NCBI GenBank assembly: GCA_026785645.1
Contig: JAJAZM010000044.1
Coordinates: 1-9,024 of the forward strand
From: Sphingomonas bacterium
GTDB taxonomy: Bacteria > Pseudomonadota > Alphaproteobacteria > Sphingomonadales > Sphingomonadaceae
DNA length: 9,024 nucleotides
Direction of reading: 5' to 3'
The notes beneath the pieces are model-generated. The model was not told where the DNA came from and ran no database searches. It saw nothing but the letters and a program-made list of their open reading frames with translations. Shown here in pieces: positions 1 through 6,265 of this stretch (positions are counted from its first letter, which is position 1; each line of letters opens with the position of its first letter). A program made the position numbers and the translations under genes.

Positions 1-483
1 GCCGGTCATGCCGCCGCTGGTGACCATTTCGAGCGCCTTGGGGACGCCCGCAACGCGCGGCAGCCGCTGGGTGCCACCAGCGCCGGGAAGCAGGCCGAGC
101 TTGACCTCGGGCACGCCCAGTTTGGCGTCGGCCACGGCGACCCGATAATGGCAGCCGAGCGCGATCTCGAGCCCGCCGCCAAGTGCGGTGCCGTGGATCG
201 CGGCGACCACCGGCTTGGTGCAATTCTCGATCCGGTCGACCACTTCGGGAAGCCACGGCATCACCGGCGGCTTGCCGAATTCGGTGATATCGGCGCCGGC
301 GAAGAAGGTCTGGCCTTCGCAGCGGATGACCACCGCCTTGATCGAGTCGTCGCCCTCGGCCTCCTCGATCGCCGCGACCAGTCCCTGGCGGACCGCGGCG
401 CCGAGCGCGTTGACCGGCGGATTGTTCGAGGTGACGACGAGAATGTCATGGTGGCGAGTGGTCGAAATGGGGCTGTCGGTCAT
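1..483 (-). CDS. Enoyl-CoA hydratase domain, N-terminal part of a probable bifunctional hydratase/3-hydroxyacyl-CoA dehydrogenase (partial)
   Basis: The first 161 residues are visible and the gene continues past the left edge. They form a crotonase domain, which adds water across the double bond of a trans-2-enoyl-CoA in beta-oxidation. Visible signatures are PPVNALG (22-28), the oxyanion-hole segments AGADI (62-66) and GTALGGGLE (98-106), and Glu106 and Glu126 (in VPEVKLG) at the two catalytic-glutamate positions. GAGGTQRLPR follows at 134-143. The NPPVNALG and FFAGADITEF wording resembles the FadB/FadJ/peroxisomal multifunctional family of about 700 residues, so a 3-hydroxyacyl-CoA dehydrogenase half probably follows outside the window; this is inference, and a stand-alone hydratase is possible. 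I prefer the ATG at 483 because GGAG lies 6 nt upstream. An in-frame ATG at 495 shares its A with the stop of the preceding SDR gene (TGATG) and would add four residues. It is the last visible gene of the minus-strand operon. Confidence 0.9.
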   Translation of the reverse strand, partial: MTDSPISTTRHHDILVVTSNNPPVNALGAAVRQGLVAAIEEAEGDDSIKAVVIRCEGQTFFAGADITEFGKPPVMPWLPEVVDRIENCTKPVVAAIHGTALGGGLEIALGCHYRVAVADAKLGVPEVKLGLLPGAGGTQRLPRVAGVPKALEMVTSGGMTG

Positions 484-489
484 CAAGGT

Positions 490-493
490 CTCC
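490..493 (-). promoter_or_regulatory. Ribosome binding site of the enoyl-CoA hydratase gene
   Basis: GGAG on the minus strand lies 6 nt before the ATG at 483. It sits just after the preceding SDR stop codon. It favours the start at 483 over the in-frame ATG at 495, which overlaps that stop. Confidence 0.6.
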
Positions 494-494
494 A

Positions 495-1262
495 TCAAGC
501 CGAAGTGCGGCCGTAGCTCTGGTGGTTATAGGGGTGAGAGGCGCTGAGGCCGCCATCGACGGTGATCGCCTGTCCGTTGACGTAGCTCGAATCGTCGGAG
601 GCGAGAAACAGCGCCGTATTGGCGATCTCGATCGGCTGGCCGCCGCGCTTCAATGGGTTGAGGTGGCCGATGCGGTCCTCCTGCCCCTTTTCGCGTGCGC
701 GATCGAAGATGAATTCGGTCATCCCGGTCTCGATCAGCCCGGGGCAGATCGCGTTGACGCGGATGTTGGCACCGACCATCTGCGTCGCGGCGACCTTGAC
801 GAGGCTTATCACCCCGGCCTTCGACGCCGAATAAGCGGGTCCGCCTGCGCCGGCGCGAAGTCCCGCGACCGAGGCGGTGCAGATGATCGATCCCCCGCCG
901 CCCTCCTTTGTCATCGGGGAATCCTTCATCGCCGGGGCGGCATATTTGATCGCGAGGAACGGGCCGATGAGATTGATCCGGAGGATCTCGGCCCAAGCCG
1001 CGGCGTCCTGATCGAACAGGCCATCGAACCCGCCAGACACGCCGGCGTTGGCGAAGATGATGTCGAGCCGACCGTGGTCGCCGACGACGCGTTCGACCAA
1101 AGCTTTGACCGAGGCTTCGTCGCCCGCATCGCAATCGACGTCGGCGCCGTGCAGGTCGGCCCCGATCACGGTCGCGCCCTCGGAGCGGAACAGCGCGGCG
1201 GTTGCCTTGCCGATGCCCGATCCGGCGCCGGTGATGATCGCGACTTTGCCTGCTAGCCTCAC
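495..1262 (-). CDS. SDR family NAD-dependent oxidoreductase (SDR1)
   Basis: This is a classical short-chain dehydrogenase of 255 residues, the normal length for the family. The Rossmann motif TGAGSGIG is at 11-18. Asp36 at the end of beta-strand 2 predicts NAD(H) preference. FANAG is at 70-74. The catalytic tetrad is Asn97, Ser131, Tyr144 and Lys148 (YSASK), and the C-terminal part carries ICPGLIETGM and VNGQAITVDGG. Such enzymes oxidise or reduce a hydroxyl/keto group; in this context a 3-hydroxyacyl-CoA or another hydroxyl on the acyl chain is the likely substrate, which is inference. The frame stays open upstream to about 1433, but homology begins at RLAGKVAIITG. The GTG at 1262 gives a 4-base GTGA overlap with the stop of the upstream SDR gene, so I chose it. 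The two SDRs are clearly diverged paralogues with different predicted cofactor preferences. Confidence 0.93.
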   Translation of the reverse strand: MRLAGKVAIITGAGSGIGKATAALFRSEGATVIGADLHGADVDCDAGDEASVKALVERVVGDHGRLDIIFANAGVSGGFDGLFDQDAAAWAEILRINLIGPFLAIKYAAPAMKDSPMTKEGGGGSIICTASVAGLRAGAGGPAYSASKAGVISLVKVAATQMVGANIRVNAICPGLIETGMTEFIFDRAREKGQEDRIGHLNPLKRGGQPIEIANTALFLASDDSSYVNGQAITVDGGLSASHPYNHQSYGRTSA

Positions 1263-2038
1263 AGGCCGACCCCGATGGTGCTGCCGCCGTCGACGACGAT
1301 TGCCTGCCCGGTCATGAAGGTCGAGGCGGGGCTGGCGAGGAACACCGCCGCACCGGCGATTTCGCTGGGTTCCCCGATCCGGCGCATCGGCGTGTGGCGG
1401 GTGACGGCTTTCAACGTATCGGGATTTTCCCACAGCGCTTTCGCGAAGTCGGTGCGGATCAGACCCGGCGCGATGCAGTTGATGCGTACGCCTTTCGGCC
1501 CGAACTCCGCCGCGAGGTTGCGGGCGAGCTGGAAGTCCGCCGCCTTGGAGATGTTGTAGGCGCCGATCGTCGCCGACCCGGTCAGCCCGCCGACCGACGA
1601 GATGATGATGATCGAGCCATCCTCGCGGGCAAGCATGTCGGGCGCGGCCATGTTGATCAGCCAGTGATTGGCGATGACATTATTGTCGAGAATCTTGCGA
1701 AACTGGTCGTCACTGATGCCCGCCATCGGGCCGTAATAGGGGTTGGAGGCGGCATTGCACACGAGGATGTCGACCTGCCCGAAGGCGGCCTTGGTCAGGT
1801 CGACGAGGTTTTGCAGGGCCTCCTTCGACGAGATGCTCGCCGCGACCGCGATGGCGCGATCCTCACCGTGCTTTTCGATGATTGCGGCGGCGACCGGATC
1901 GCAAGCATCCTGGTTGCGGCTCGAGATGACGACCTTGGCGCCTTGGTCGGCCAGCGCTTCGGCGATCGCCTTGCCGATCCCGCGCGACGATCCGGTGACG
2001 ATCGCAACCTTGCCGGTGAGGTCGAACAGACCGCTCAA
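1259..2038 (-). CDS. SDR family NAD(P)-dependent oxidoreductase (SDR2)
   Basis: This is a classical SDR of 259 residues. TGSSRGIG is at 15-22, and SSRN at 39-42, with Arg41 after beta-strand 2, suggests NADP(H) rather than NAD(H). The usual NNAG motif reads CNAAS (94-98). The catalytic residues are Asn120, Ser148, Tyr161 and Lys165 (YNISK). The C-terminus has CIAPGLIRTDFAK and FMTGQAIVVDGG. It resembles the DHRS4-like and FabG-like carbonyl/3-oxoacyl reductases; the exact substrate is unknown. No ATG or GTG is in frame near the start. The best start is TTG at 2038, whose TTGA overlaps the stop of the acyl-CoA dehydrogenase by 4 bases, so initiation probably depends on translational coupling. 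Its own stop overlaps the GTG of SDR1 (GTGA). Next to the dehydrogenase and hydratase genes, it probably acts on an acyl-CoA intermediate. Confidence 0.93.
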   Translation of the reverse strand: MSGLFDLTGKVAIVTGSSRGIGKAIAEALADQGAKVVISSRNQDACDPVAAAIIEKHGEDRAIAVAASISSKEALQNLVDLTKAAFGQVDILVCNAASNPYYGPMAGISDDQFRKILDNNVIANHWLINMAAPDMLAREDGSIIIISSVGGLTGSATIGAYNISKAADFQLARNLAAEFGPKGVRINCIAPGLIRTDFAKALWENPDTLKAVTRHTPMRRIGEPSEIAGAAVFLASPASTFMTGQAIVVDGGSTIGVGL

Positions 2039-3282
2039 GCGACGACGTCCGCATGTTTGGCGAATTCGATCATCGCGATGGCACGATTGTGGACTTCATC
2101 GGGTCCGTCGGCGAGGCACAGTGTGCGGATCCCGGCCCAGCTGTGCGCAAGCGGCGTATCCTGGCTGACGCCCGCGCCGCCATGCGCCTGGATCGCGTCG
2201 TCGATGATCTTGAGCGCCATGTTGGGCGCCTTGACCTTGATCATCGCAATCTCGGCCTTGGCCGCCTTGTTGCCCGCCTTGTCCATCAAATCGGCGGCCT
2301 TGAGGCACAGCAAACGCGAGCAATCGATCTCGATCCGCGCCTCGGCGACTCGTTGCTCCCAGATGCTATGTTCGGACAGACGCTTGCCGAACGCGGTGCG
2401 CGACTGGAGCCGGCGAACCATCAGTTCCAGCGCGTCTTCGGCCGCGCCGATGGTGCGCATGCAATGGTGGATCCGGCCCGGCCCCAGCCGGCCCTGCGCA
2501 ATCTCGAACCCCCGGCCCTCGCCGAGCAGCAGGTTGGTGGCGGGAATGCGGACGTCCTTGAGCTCGATTTCCATATGGCCGTGGGGGGCGTCGTCATAGC
2601 CATAGACGGTGAGCGAACGCTCGATGGTGATCCCCGGCGCATCCATCGGCACCAGCACCATCGACTGCTGCTGATGCTTGCGCGCCTCGGTATCGGTCTT
2701 GCCCATTACGATCGCGACCTTGCAGCGCGGGTCGCCAGCCCCCGACGACCACCATTTGCGGCCGTTGATGACATAATCATCGCCGTCGCGGACAATCCGG
2801 CATTCGATGTTGGTCGCGTCGGACGAGGCGACGCCGGGCTCGGTCATCAAAAAAGCCGAGCGGATTTCGCCGCGCATCAGGGGGGCCAGCCAGGCATCCT
2901 TGTGCTCACGGGTGCCGTAACGGTGGAGCACCTCCATATTGCCAGTGTCAGGGGCCGAGCAGTTGAATACTTCGCTCGACCACAGGATGCGGCCCATCTC
3001 CTCGGCGCAAATGGCATATTCGAGGTTGGTCAATTGCTCGCCTTCGAAGACGAAGCTTTCGTCGACATGGCTGAGCGCGCCGCCGGGCGGCATGAACAAA
3101 TTCCACAGGCCTGCCCGGTGCGCGACCGGCTTCAAATCCTCGATCAGCGCAATCGGTTGCCAGCGGTCGCCCACATCGATCTGCTTCTTATAGTCGGCGA
3201 CTCGGGGGCGGACCTGGGCATTGATGAAATCGCGGACGCGGTTGCGGAAAAAAGATTGGCGTTCCGTAAGGTCAAAATCCAC
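2035..3282 (-). CDS. Acyl-CoA dehydrogenase, ACAD10/ACAD11-like subfamily
   Basis: This FAD-dependent enzyme has 415 residues and starts MDFDLTERQSFFRNRVRDF. The FAD-contact motif FLMTEPGVASSDATN begins near 144, GRKWWSSGA follows, GPGRIHHCMR is a hallmark of the ACAD10/11 group, SRTAFGKRL is the R-x-x-F-G segment, and QAHGGAGVSQDTPLA is near the C-terminus. The catalytic-glutamate position of medium-chain ACADs (YEGT) reads ADGPDEVH, so Asp392 is the likely base; the isovaleryl-type position also lacks Glu. This subfamily includes human ACAD10/11 and the bacterial LvaC type, some of which handle hydroxylated acyl-CoAs; whether that applies here is unknown. The frame is open further upstream, but homology starts at the chosen GTG (3282), which has GGGAG 7 nt ahead. 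A GTG at 3288 is an alternative. It is the first gene of the minus-strand operon and diverges from the dehydrogenase pair. Its stop overlaps the TTG start of SDR2. Confidence 0.93.
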   Translation of the reverse strand: MDFDLTERQSFFRNRVRDFINAQVRPRVADYKKQIDVGDRWQPIALIEDLKPVAHRAGLWNLFMPPGGALSHVDESFVFEGEQLTNLEYAICAEEMGRILWSSEVFNCSAPDTGNMEVLHRYGTREHKDAWLAPLMRGEIRSAFLMTEPGVASSDATNIECRIVRDGDDYVINGRKWWSSGAGDPRCKVAIVMGKTDTEARKHQQQSMVLVPMDAPGITIERSLTVYGYDDAPHGHMEIELKDVRIPATNLLLGEGRGFEIAQGRLGPGRIHHCMRTIGAAEDALELMVRRLQSRTAFGKRLSEHSIWEQRVAEARIEIDCSRLLCLKAADLMDKAGNKAAKAEIAMIKVKAPNMALKIIDDAIQAHGGAGVSQDTPLAHSWAGIRTLCLADGPDEVHNRAIAMIEFAKHADVVA

Positions 3283-3360
3283 GTCCACGCTCCCGCTTGC
3301 AAATCGTCTCGGTCTGGTTCCAAAACGGGCTAGGACTCTAGCGTTTGAAGGACAAGGCCC
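3283..3360. promoter_or_regulatory. Divergent promoter region with CTAG palindrome
   Basis: This 78-bp gap separates two divergent acyl-CoA operons and must hold both promoters unless one lies inside a gene. The palindrome CTAG-GACT-CTAG is at 3330-3341 and is a candidate operator. On the plus strand, GAAGGAC (3347-3353) is a good Shine-Dalgarno sequence for the ATG at 3361. TTGCAA (3297-3302, plus) and TTGTCC (minus, near 3350-3355) could be -35 elements, but I see no convincing -10 partner for either. A repressor binding here would control both operons; no regulator gene is in the window. Confidence 0.4.
3290..3294 (-). promoter_or_regulatory. Ribosome binding site deciding the GTG start of the ACAD10/11-like gene
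   Basis: GGGAG on the minus strand lies 7 nt before the GTG at 3282. It would be only 1 nt from the alternative GTG at 3288, so spacing supports the start at 3282. Confidence 0.6.
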
Positions 3361-4515
3361 ATGGCCGATCTCGACCAATTCCGTGCGACCACCCGCGCTT
3401 GGCTGGAGGCCAATTGCCCGGCCGAAATGCGAACCCCGATGAAGTCCGAGAAGGACGCTTGCTGGGGAGGTCGCAAGTTCGTCTTCGAGGGTGATGCGCA
3501 AAAGCAATGGCTCGACGTGATGGGCGCGCGCGGCTGGACCGTTCCCGACTGGCCGGCCGATTATGGCGGCGGCGGACTGAGCGCGGCCGAAGCCAAGGTG
3601 CTGAAGGAAGAAATGGCGGCGATCGGGGCGCGCAGCCCGCTGATGAGCTTCGGCATTTCGATGCTCGGGCCGGCGCTTCTAAAATTCGGCAATGAAGAGC
3701 AGAAGAAGAAGTATCTGGGCGAGATTGCGCGCGGAGAAATCCGCTGGTGCCAAGGCTATTCCGAGCCCGGCGCTGGGAGCGATCTCGCGGGCCTTCAGAC
3801 CAAGGCCGAGGATAAGGGCGATCGCTACCTCGTCAACGGCCAGAAAGTGTGGACAAGCTACGCCGACGAGGCCGACTGGATCTTCTGCCTGGTGCGGACC
3901 TCGAGCGAATCGAAGCATGGCGGGATCAGCTTCCTGCTGTTCGACATGGAAAGCCCGGGAGTTTCGACCAAGCCGATCTTGCTGATCAGCGGTAATTCGC
4001 CGTTCTGCGAAACGTTTTTCGATGATGTAAGCGTGCCCAAGGATCAGTTGGTCGGGGTGGAGAACAAGGGCTGGGATGTCGCCAAATATCTGCTCGGCCA
4101 CGAACGCGAGATGATCAGCGGGATGGGGCTGGGCGGTGAGAAACAGGCGCTGGGGGCCAGCGTCGGCGGAGTCGATGACCCCCTGCTCCGCGCGGAAATC
4201 GCCGAGTTCGATGTCGACAGCCTGGCGTTCGCGGCGATGAGCGAGAAGTTCATCGACCAGCTGAAGGCCGGCGAGGCGCATCCGGCGATGCCGAGCATGA
4301 TGAAATATGCCGGGACCGAGCTCAACAAGCGCCGCCACGAACTGGCGATGGCGGCGGGCGGATCGGACGCACTCGAATGGAACAGCGACCGATCGCGCGG
4401 CGGCAAGCTTCCCCGCGAATGGCTCCGCACCAAGGCCAATTCGATCGAAGGCGGGACCAGCGAAGTCCAACTCGGCATCGTCGCCAAACATATCCTCCGC
4501 CTGCCGGGAGCCTGA
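3361..4515 (+). CDS. Acyl-CoA dehydrogenase, probable catalytic (alpha) subunit of a heteromeric enzyme
   Basis: This is a 384-residue ACAD that introduces the alpha,beta double bond into an acyl-CoA with FAD. WPADYGGGGLS (64-74) and QGYSEPGAGSDLAG (131-144) are the expected N-terminal and FAD-contact motifs, and NGQKVWTSYADEADW follows at 159-173. The medium-chain-type catalytic position is Gly364 in IEGGTSEVQ, but Glu248-Arg249 (GHERE) aligns with the Glu-Arg of isovaleryl-CoA dehydrogenase, so Glu248 is the probable base. The usual R-x-x-F-G...F-Q segment that contacts FAD from the partner subunit is absent; the next gene has it. This division of motifs matches alpha subunits of alpha2-beta2 dehydrogenases known from Mycobacterium (FadE26-FadE27, FadE28-FadE29). 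The substrate is unknown; sterol side chains, terpenoids and dicarboxylates are handled by relatives. AAGGA is 8 nt before the ATG. The next gene starts 3 nt after this stop. Confidence 0.93.
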   Translation: MADLDQFRATTRAWLEANCPAEMRTPMKSEKDACWGGRKFVFEGDAQKQWLDVMGARGWTVPDWPADYGGGGLSAAEAKVLKEEMAAIGARSPLMSFGISMLGPALLKFGNEEQKKKYLGEIARGEIRWCQGYSEPGAGSDLAGLQTKAEDKGDRYLVNGQKVWTSYADEADWIFCLVRTSSESKHGGISFLLFDMESPGVSTKPILLISGNSPFCETFFDDVSVPKDQLVGVENKGWDVAKYLLGHEREMISGMGLGGEKQALGASVGGVDDPLLRAEIAEFDVDSLAFAAMSEKFIDQLKAGEAHPAMPSMMKYAGTELNKRRHELAMAAGGSDALEWNSDRSRGGKLPREWLRTKANSIEGGTSEVQLGIVAKHILRLPGA

Positions 4516-4518
4516 ACC

Positions 4519-5649
4519 ATGATGATCCTGACCGACGACCAGCGAATGCTGCACGATGTGGTGCGGCCGTTCATGGCCGAGGAGGGCGCGATCAAGGCGC
4601 AGCTTCGGTATTGGCGCGACAGCGGGTGCAAGGACGGGTTCGGGCATCAATTGTGGAAGCAACTGGCCGAACTTGGGCTGACCGGCATCCTGATTCCCGA
4701 GGCCTCCGGAGGCGCGGGTCTTGGGCAGGTCGAGGCCAATCTCGTGCTCGAAGAAATTGGGCGCAATCTGACCCCCTCTCCGTTTCTAACGACGTCGGTC
4801 GCGGCAGTGCGGGCGCTCGAGGGGTCGGCGCAGGCCGAGCGCTGGTATCCCGGGATTGTCGCAGGCGAGACCGTCGCGGCGCTGGCGATTGACGAGGGGA
4901 AGAATCACGATCCGGCGGCGACCGCGTTGGAGGCGAAGCGGCAGGGCAATGGCTTTGTGCTCAATGGGCACAAGCAATTCGTGGTCCACGGAGCGAGCGC
5001 CGACCTGCTGCTGGTGGCAGCGCGGACAGCCGGCTCGGTAGGCGAGACCAAGGGGGTAACCCTGTTCGCGGTGCCGCGCGATACCGCCGGGGTCGAGGTC
5101 GAAAATGTGTCCCTTGCGGATTCGTCGAAGGCGGCGCGGCTGACATTGGCCAATGTCACGGTCGATGCCGATGCGGTGGTTGGCGAGGTCGATGACGGCT
5201 GGACGCCTTTGTCGAGCGCGCTTGGCGCGGGGCGCGCGGGTGCGGCGAGCGAACTGGTCGGGATCGCGGCGGGAGCGAGTGAGATGACCTTCGATTATCT
5301 CAAGCAGCGCAAGCAATTCGGGCGGCTGATCGGCGAATTCCAGGCGCTCCAGCACCGTGCCGCGCACCTTTTTGGCGAGATCGAGATTGCGCGGGCGGCG
5401 GCGCACAAGGCCGCGCAACTGATCGACGATGCCGATCCGCGCGCCGAGCTGATGACCGCGGTGGCCAAGGCCAAAGCGGGAAGGGTCGCTCGGCTGGCGG
5501 TCCAGGAGGGGGTCCAGATGCACGGCGGGATCGGGATGACCGACGAGCATGACATCGGCCTGTACATGAAGCGCCAGGCGGTGCTCGACGAATTGTTCGG
5601 CGGGCCGCGCTTTCACGCCGGAGAAGTAGCGCGGATCAGCGGTTACTAA
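4519..5649 (+). CDS. Acyl-CoA dehydrogenase-like protein, probable non-catalytic (beta) subunit
   Basis: This 376-residue ACAD-fold protein begins MMILTDDQRMLHDVVRPFM, with LTGILIPEASGGAGLGQVE (54-72) and VLNGHKQFVVHG (147-158). It lacks the mid-domain motif TEPxxGSD, having AIDEGKNHDPAAT (123-135) there. It has Gly238-Arg239 where isovaleryl-CoA dehydrogenase has Glu-Arg. Its C-terminus reads LDELFGGPRFHAGEVA instead of YEGT/GGTSE, so neither known glutamate position is filled. It does keep KQRKQFGRLIGEFQALQH (262-279) and VQMHGGIGMTDEHDI, the FAD-contact elements supplied by the neighbouring subunit. I therefore infer that it pairs with the product of the gene 3 nt upstream in an alpha2-beta2 enzyme. 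GGGAG lies 9 nt before the first ATG; the second ATG (4522) is an alternative. It could instead be a degenerate homomeric ACAD, which I think less likely. Confidence 0.9.
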   Translation: MMILTDDQRMLHDVVRPFMAEEGAIKAQLRYWRDSGCKDGFGHQLWKQLAELGLTGILIPEASGGAGLGQVEANLVLEEIGRNLTPSPFLTTSVAAVRALEGSAQAERWYPGIVAGETVAALAIDEGKNHDPAATALEAKRQGNGFVLNGHKQFVVHGASADLLLVAARTAGSVGETKGVTLFAVPRDTAGVEVENVSLADSSKAARLTLANVTVDADAVVGEVDDGWTPLSSALGAGRAGAASELVGIAAGASEMTFDYLKQRKQFGRLIGEFQALQHRAAHLFGEIEIARAAAHKAAQLIDDADPRAELMTAVAKAKAGRVARLAVQEGVQMHGGIGMTDEHDIGLYMKRQAVLDELFGGPRFHAGEVARISGY

Positions 5650-5675
5650 CGACCCGCTACTAGAGGTTCTAGGAC
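5650..5675. other. Convergent intergenic gap with CTAG palindrome
   Basis: This short gap lies between the stop of the second dehydrogenase and the convergent thioesterase stop (5676-5678). CTAG-AGGTT-CTAG is at 5660-5672. An overlapping 14-base near-palindrome, AGGT-TCTAGG-ACCT (5664-5677), has one mismatched pair and could act as a weak bidirectional terminator. There is no U-run, so a protein-binding site is equally possible. Confidence 0.3.
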
Positions 5676-6062
5676 CTAAGGCCGTTCAAGCAGGAAATTG
5701 ATCCGTGCGGCGGCGATCGGCTTGGAGCGATCGGCCTGCCAGGCAACGGCTTCGACATTGGCGATTCGGTTGCCGAGGCGTTCGATCGTCGCGTCGGCAA
5801 AGGCGTCGCCGAGGCCTTCGCTACCCCCGCGCATATAGTCGACCGTGACGGTGACCGGCTTCATCACCACCGCTGGATCGTCGATCGCGGCGGACAGCGC
5901 TTCGAACGCCGCATATTCAAGCAGTCCGGCGATGGCGCCGCCGTGAAGGAAGCCGGGCCGCCCGACGACGTCGGGATGGAATGGCATGACGAAGATCCGC
6001 TCGCCGTCGCGGATGTGTGGGCGAAGGCCGAGCAATCGGGCGTAAGGAGGGAGCGCGTTCAC
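5676..6062 (-). CDS. PaaI-type hotdog-fold acyl-CoA thioesterase
   Basis: This is a single hotdog domain that probably hydrolyses acyl-CoA or aryl-CoA thioesters in the cytoplasm. From the GTG at 6062 the product has 128 residues. PFHPDVVGRPGFLHGGAIAG (27-46) holds the helix-capping His40-Gly-Gly, and Glu49 of GLLE is at the usual acidic catalytic position. The later segments VTVTVDYMRGG, RLGNRIANVEAVAW and AAARINFLLERP are typical of the family. The start is uncertain. The GTG at 6062 has no convincing Shine-Dalgarno sequence, yet the reading frame upstream (ADPALAARYQRHV) looks like family N-terminus. There is no ATG, GTG or TTG in frame between 6063 and 6238. An ATG at 6242 would overlap almost all of the small membrane protein in another frame. 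The gene may be co-transcribed with that small gene, whose stop lies 31 nt before this GTG. Confidence 0.82.
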   Translation of the reverse strand: MNALPPYARLLGLRPHIRDGERIFVMPFHPDVVGRPGFLHGGAIAGLLEYAAFEALSAAIDDPAVVMKPVTVTVDYMRGGSEGLGDAFADATIERLGNRIANVEAVAWQADRSKPIAAARINFLLERP

Positions 6063-6093
6063 ATGGCGCTGATAGCGGGCGGCAAGCGCCGGG

Positions 6094-6246
6094 TCAGCCC
6101 CGCGATTTGTAGCTTGCGACGATTCCGAGGATGAAGGCGGTGACCAAGGCGAGCTGGACCTTGCCCGACGGATCGGACCAGCCGAAATAGCGCGCGCCCC
6201 ATCCGAACAATGCGATGAACATTGCAATGGCAATACCGGCAACCAT
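6094..6246 (-). CDS. Small hydrophobic membrane protein, unknown function
   Basis: This is a 50-residue open frame starting MVAGIAIAMFIALFGWG and ending SYKSRG before TGA. It has two hydrophobic stretches, about residues 2-17 and 31-45, separated by a short polar turn (YFGWSDPSGK). That predicts a two-helix hairpin in the inner membrane. The basic tail KSRG suggests a cytoplasmic C-terminus under the positive-inside rule. GAGG lies 6 nt before the ATG, a good ribosome binding site, which together with its clean composition argues that this is a real gene. I do not recognise a named family. It is upstream of the thioesterase on the same strand and divergent from purS. The 57 nt before its start hold an inverted-repeat set and a seven-codon mini-frame (see findings). 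Confidence 0.68.
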   Translation of the reverse strand: MVAGIAIAMFIALFGWGARYFGWSDPSGKVQLALVTAFILGIVASYKSRG

Positions 6247-6252
6247 CGAGTG

Positions 6253-6256
6253 CCTC
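6253..6256 (-). promoter_or_regulatory. Ribosome binding site of the 50-residue membrane protein
   Basis: GAGG on the minus strand is 6 nt before the ATG at 6246, a normal spacing. It is a main reason for calling the small gene real. Confidence 0.6.
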
Positions 6257-6265
6257 GTCGAGTGA

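Noticed and set aside
1263..1433. N-terminal extension of SDR1 upstream of the GTG at 1262
   Set aside because: It lies inside SDR2 in another frame. SDR homology begins right after the GTG, which forms a GTGA overlap.
1394..2599. A 401-codon open frame on the plus strand
   Set aside because: It runs antisense across the SDR2/ACAD junction and has no motif, so it is a shadow.
2053..3333. A 426-codon open frame on the plus strand
   Set aside because: It lies antisense to the well-supported ACAD10/11-like gene and has the Asp/Arg/Gly/Ala-rich composition typical of shadow frames in GC-rich DNA, with no recognisable motif.
3679..4662. A 327-codon open frame on the minus strand
   Set aside because: It is antisense to the acyl-CoA dehydrogenase alpha gene; composition and lack of domain motifs mark it as a shadow.
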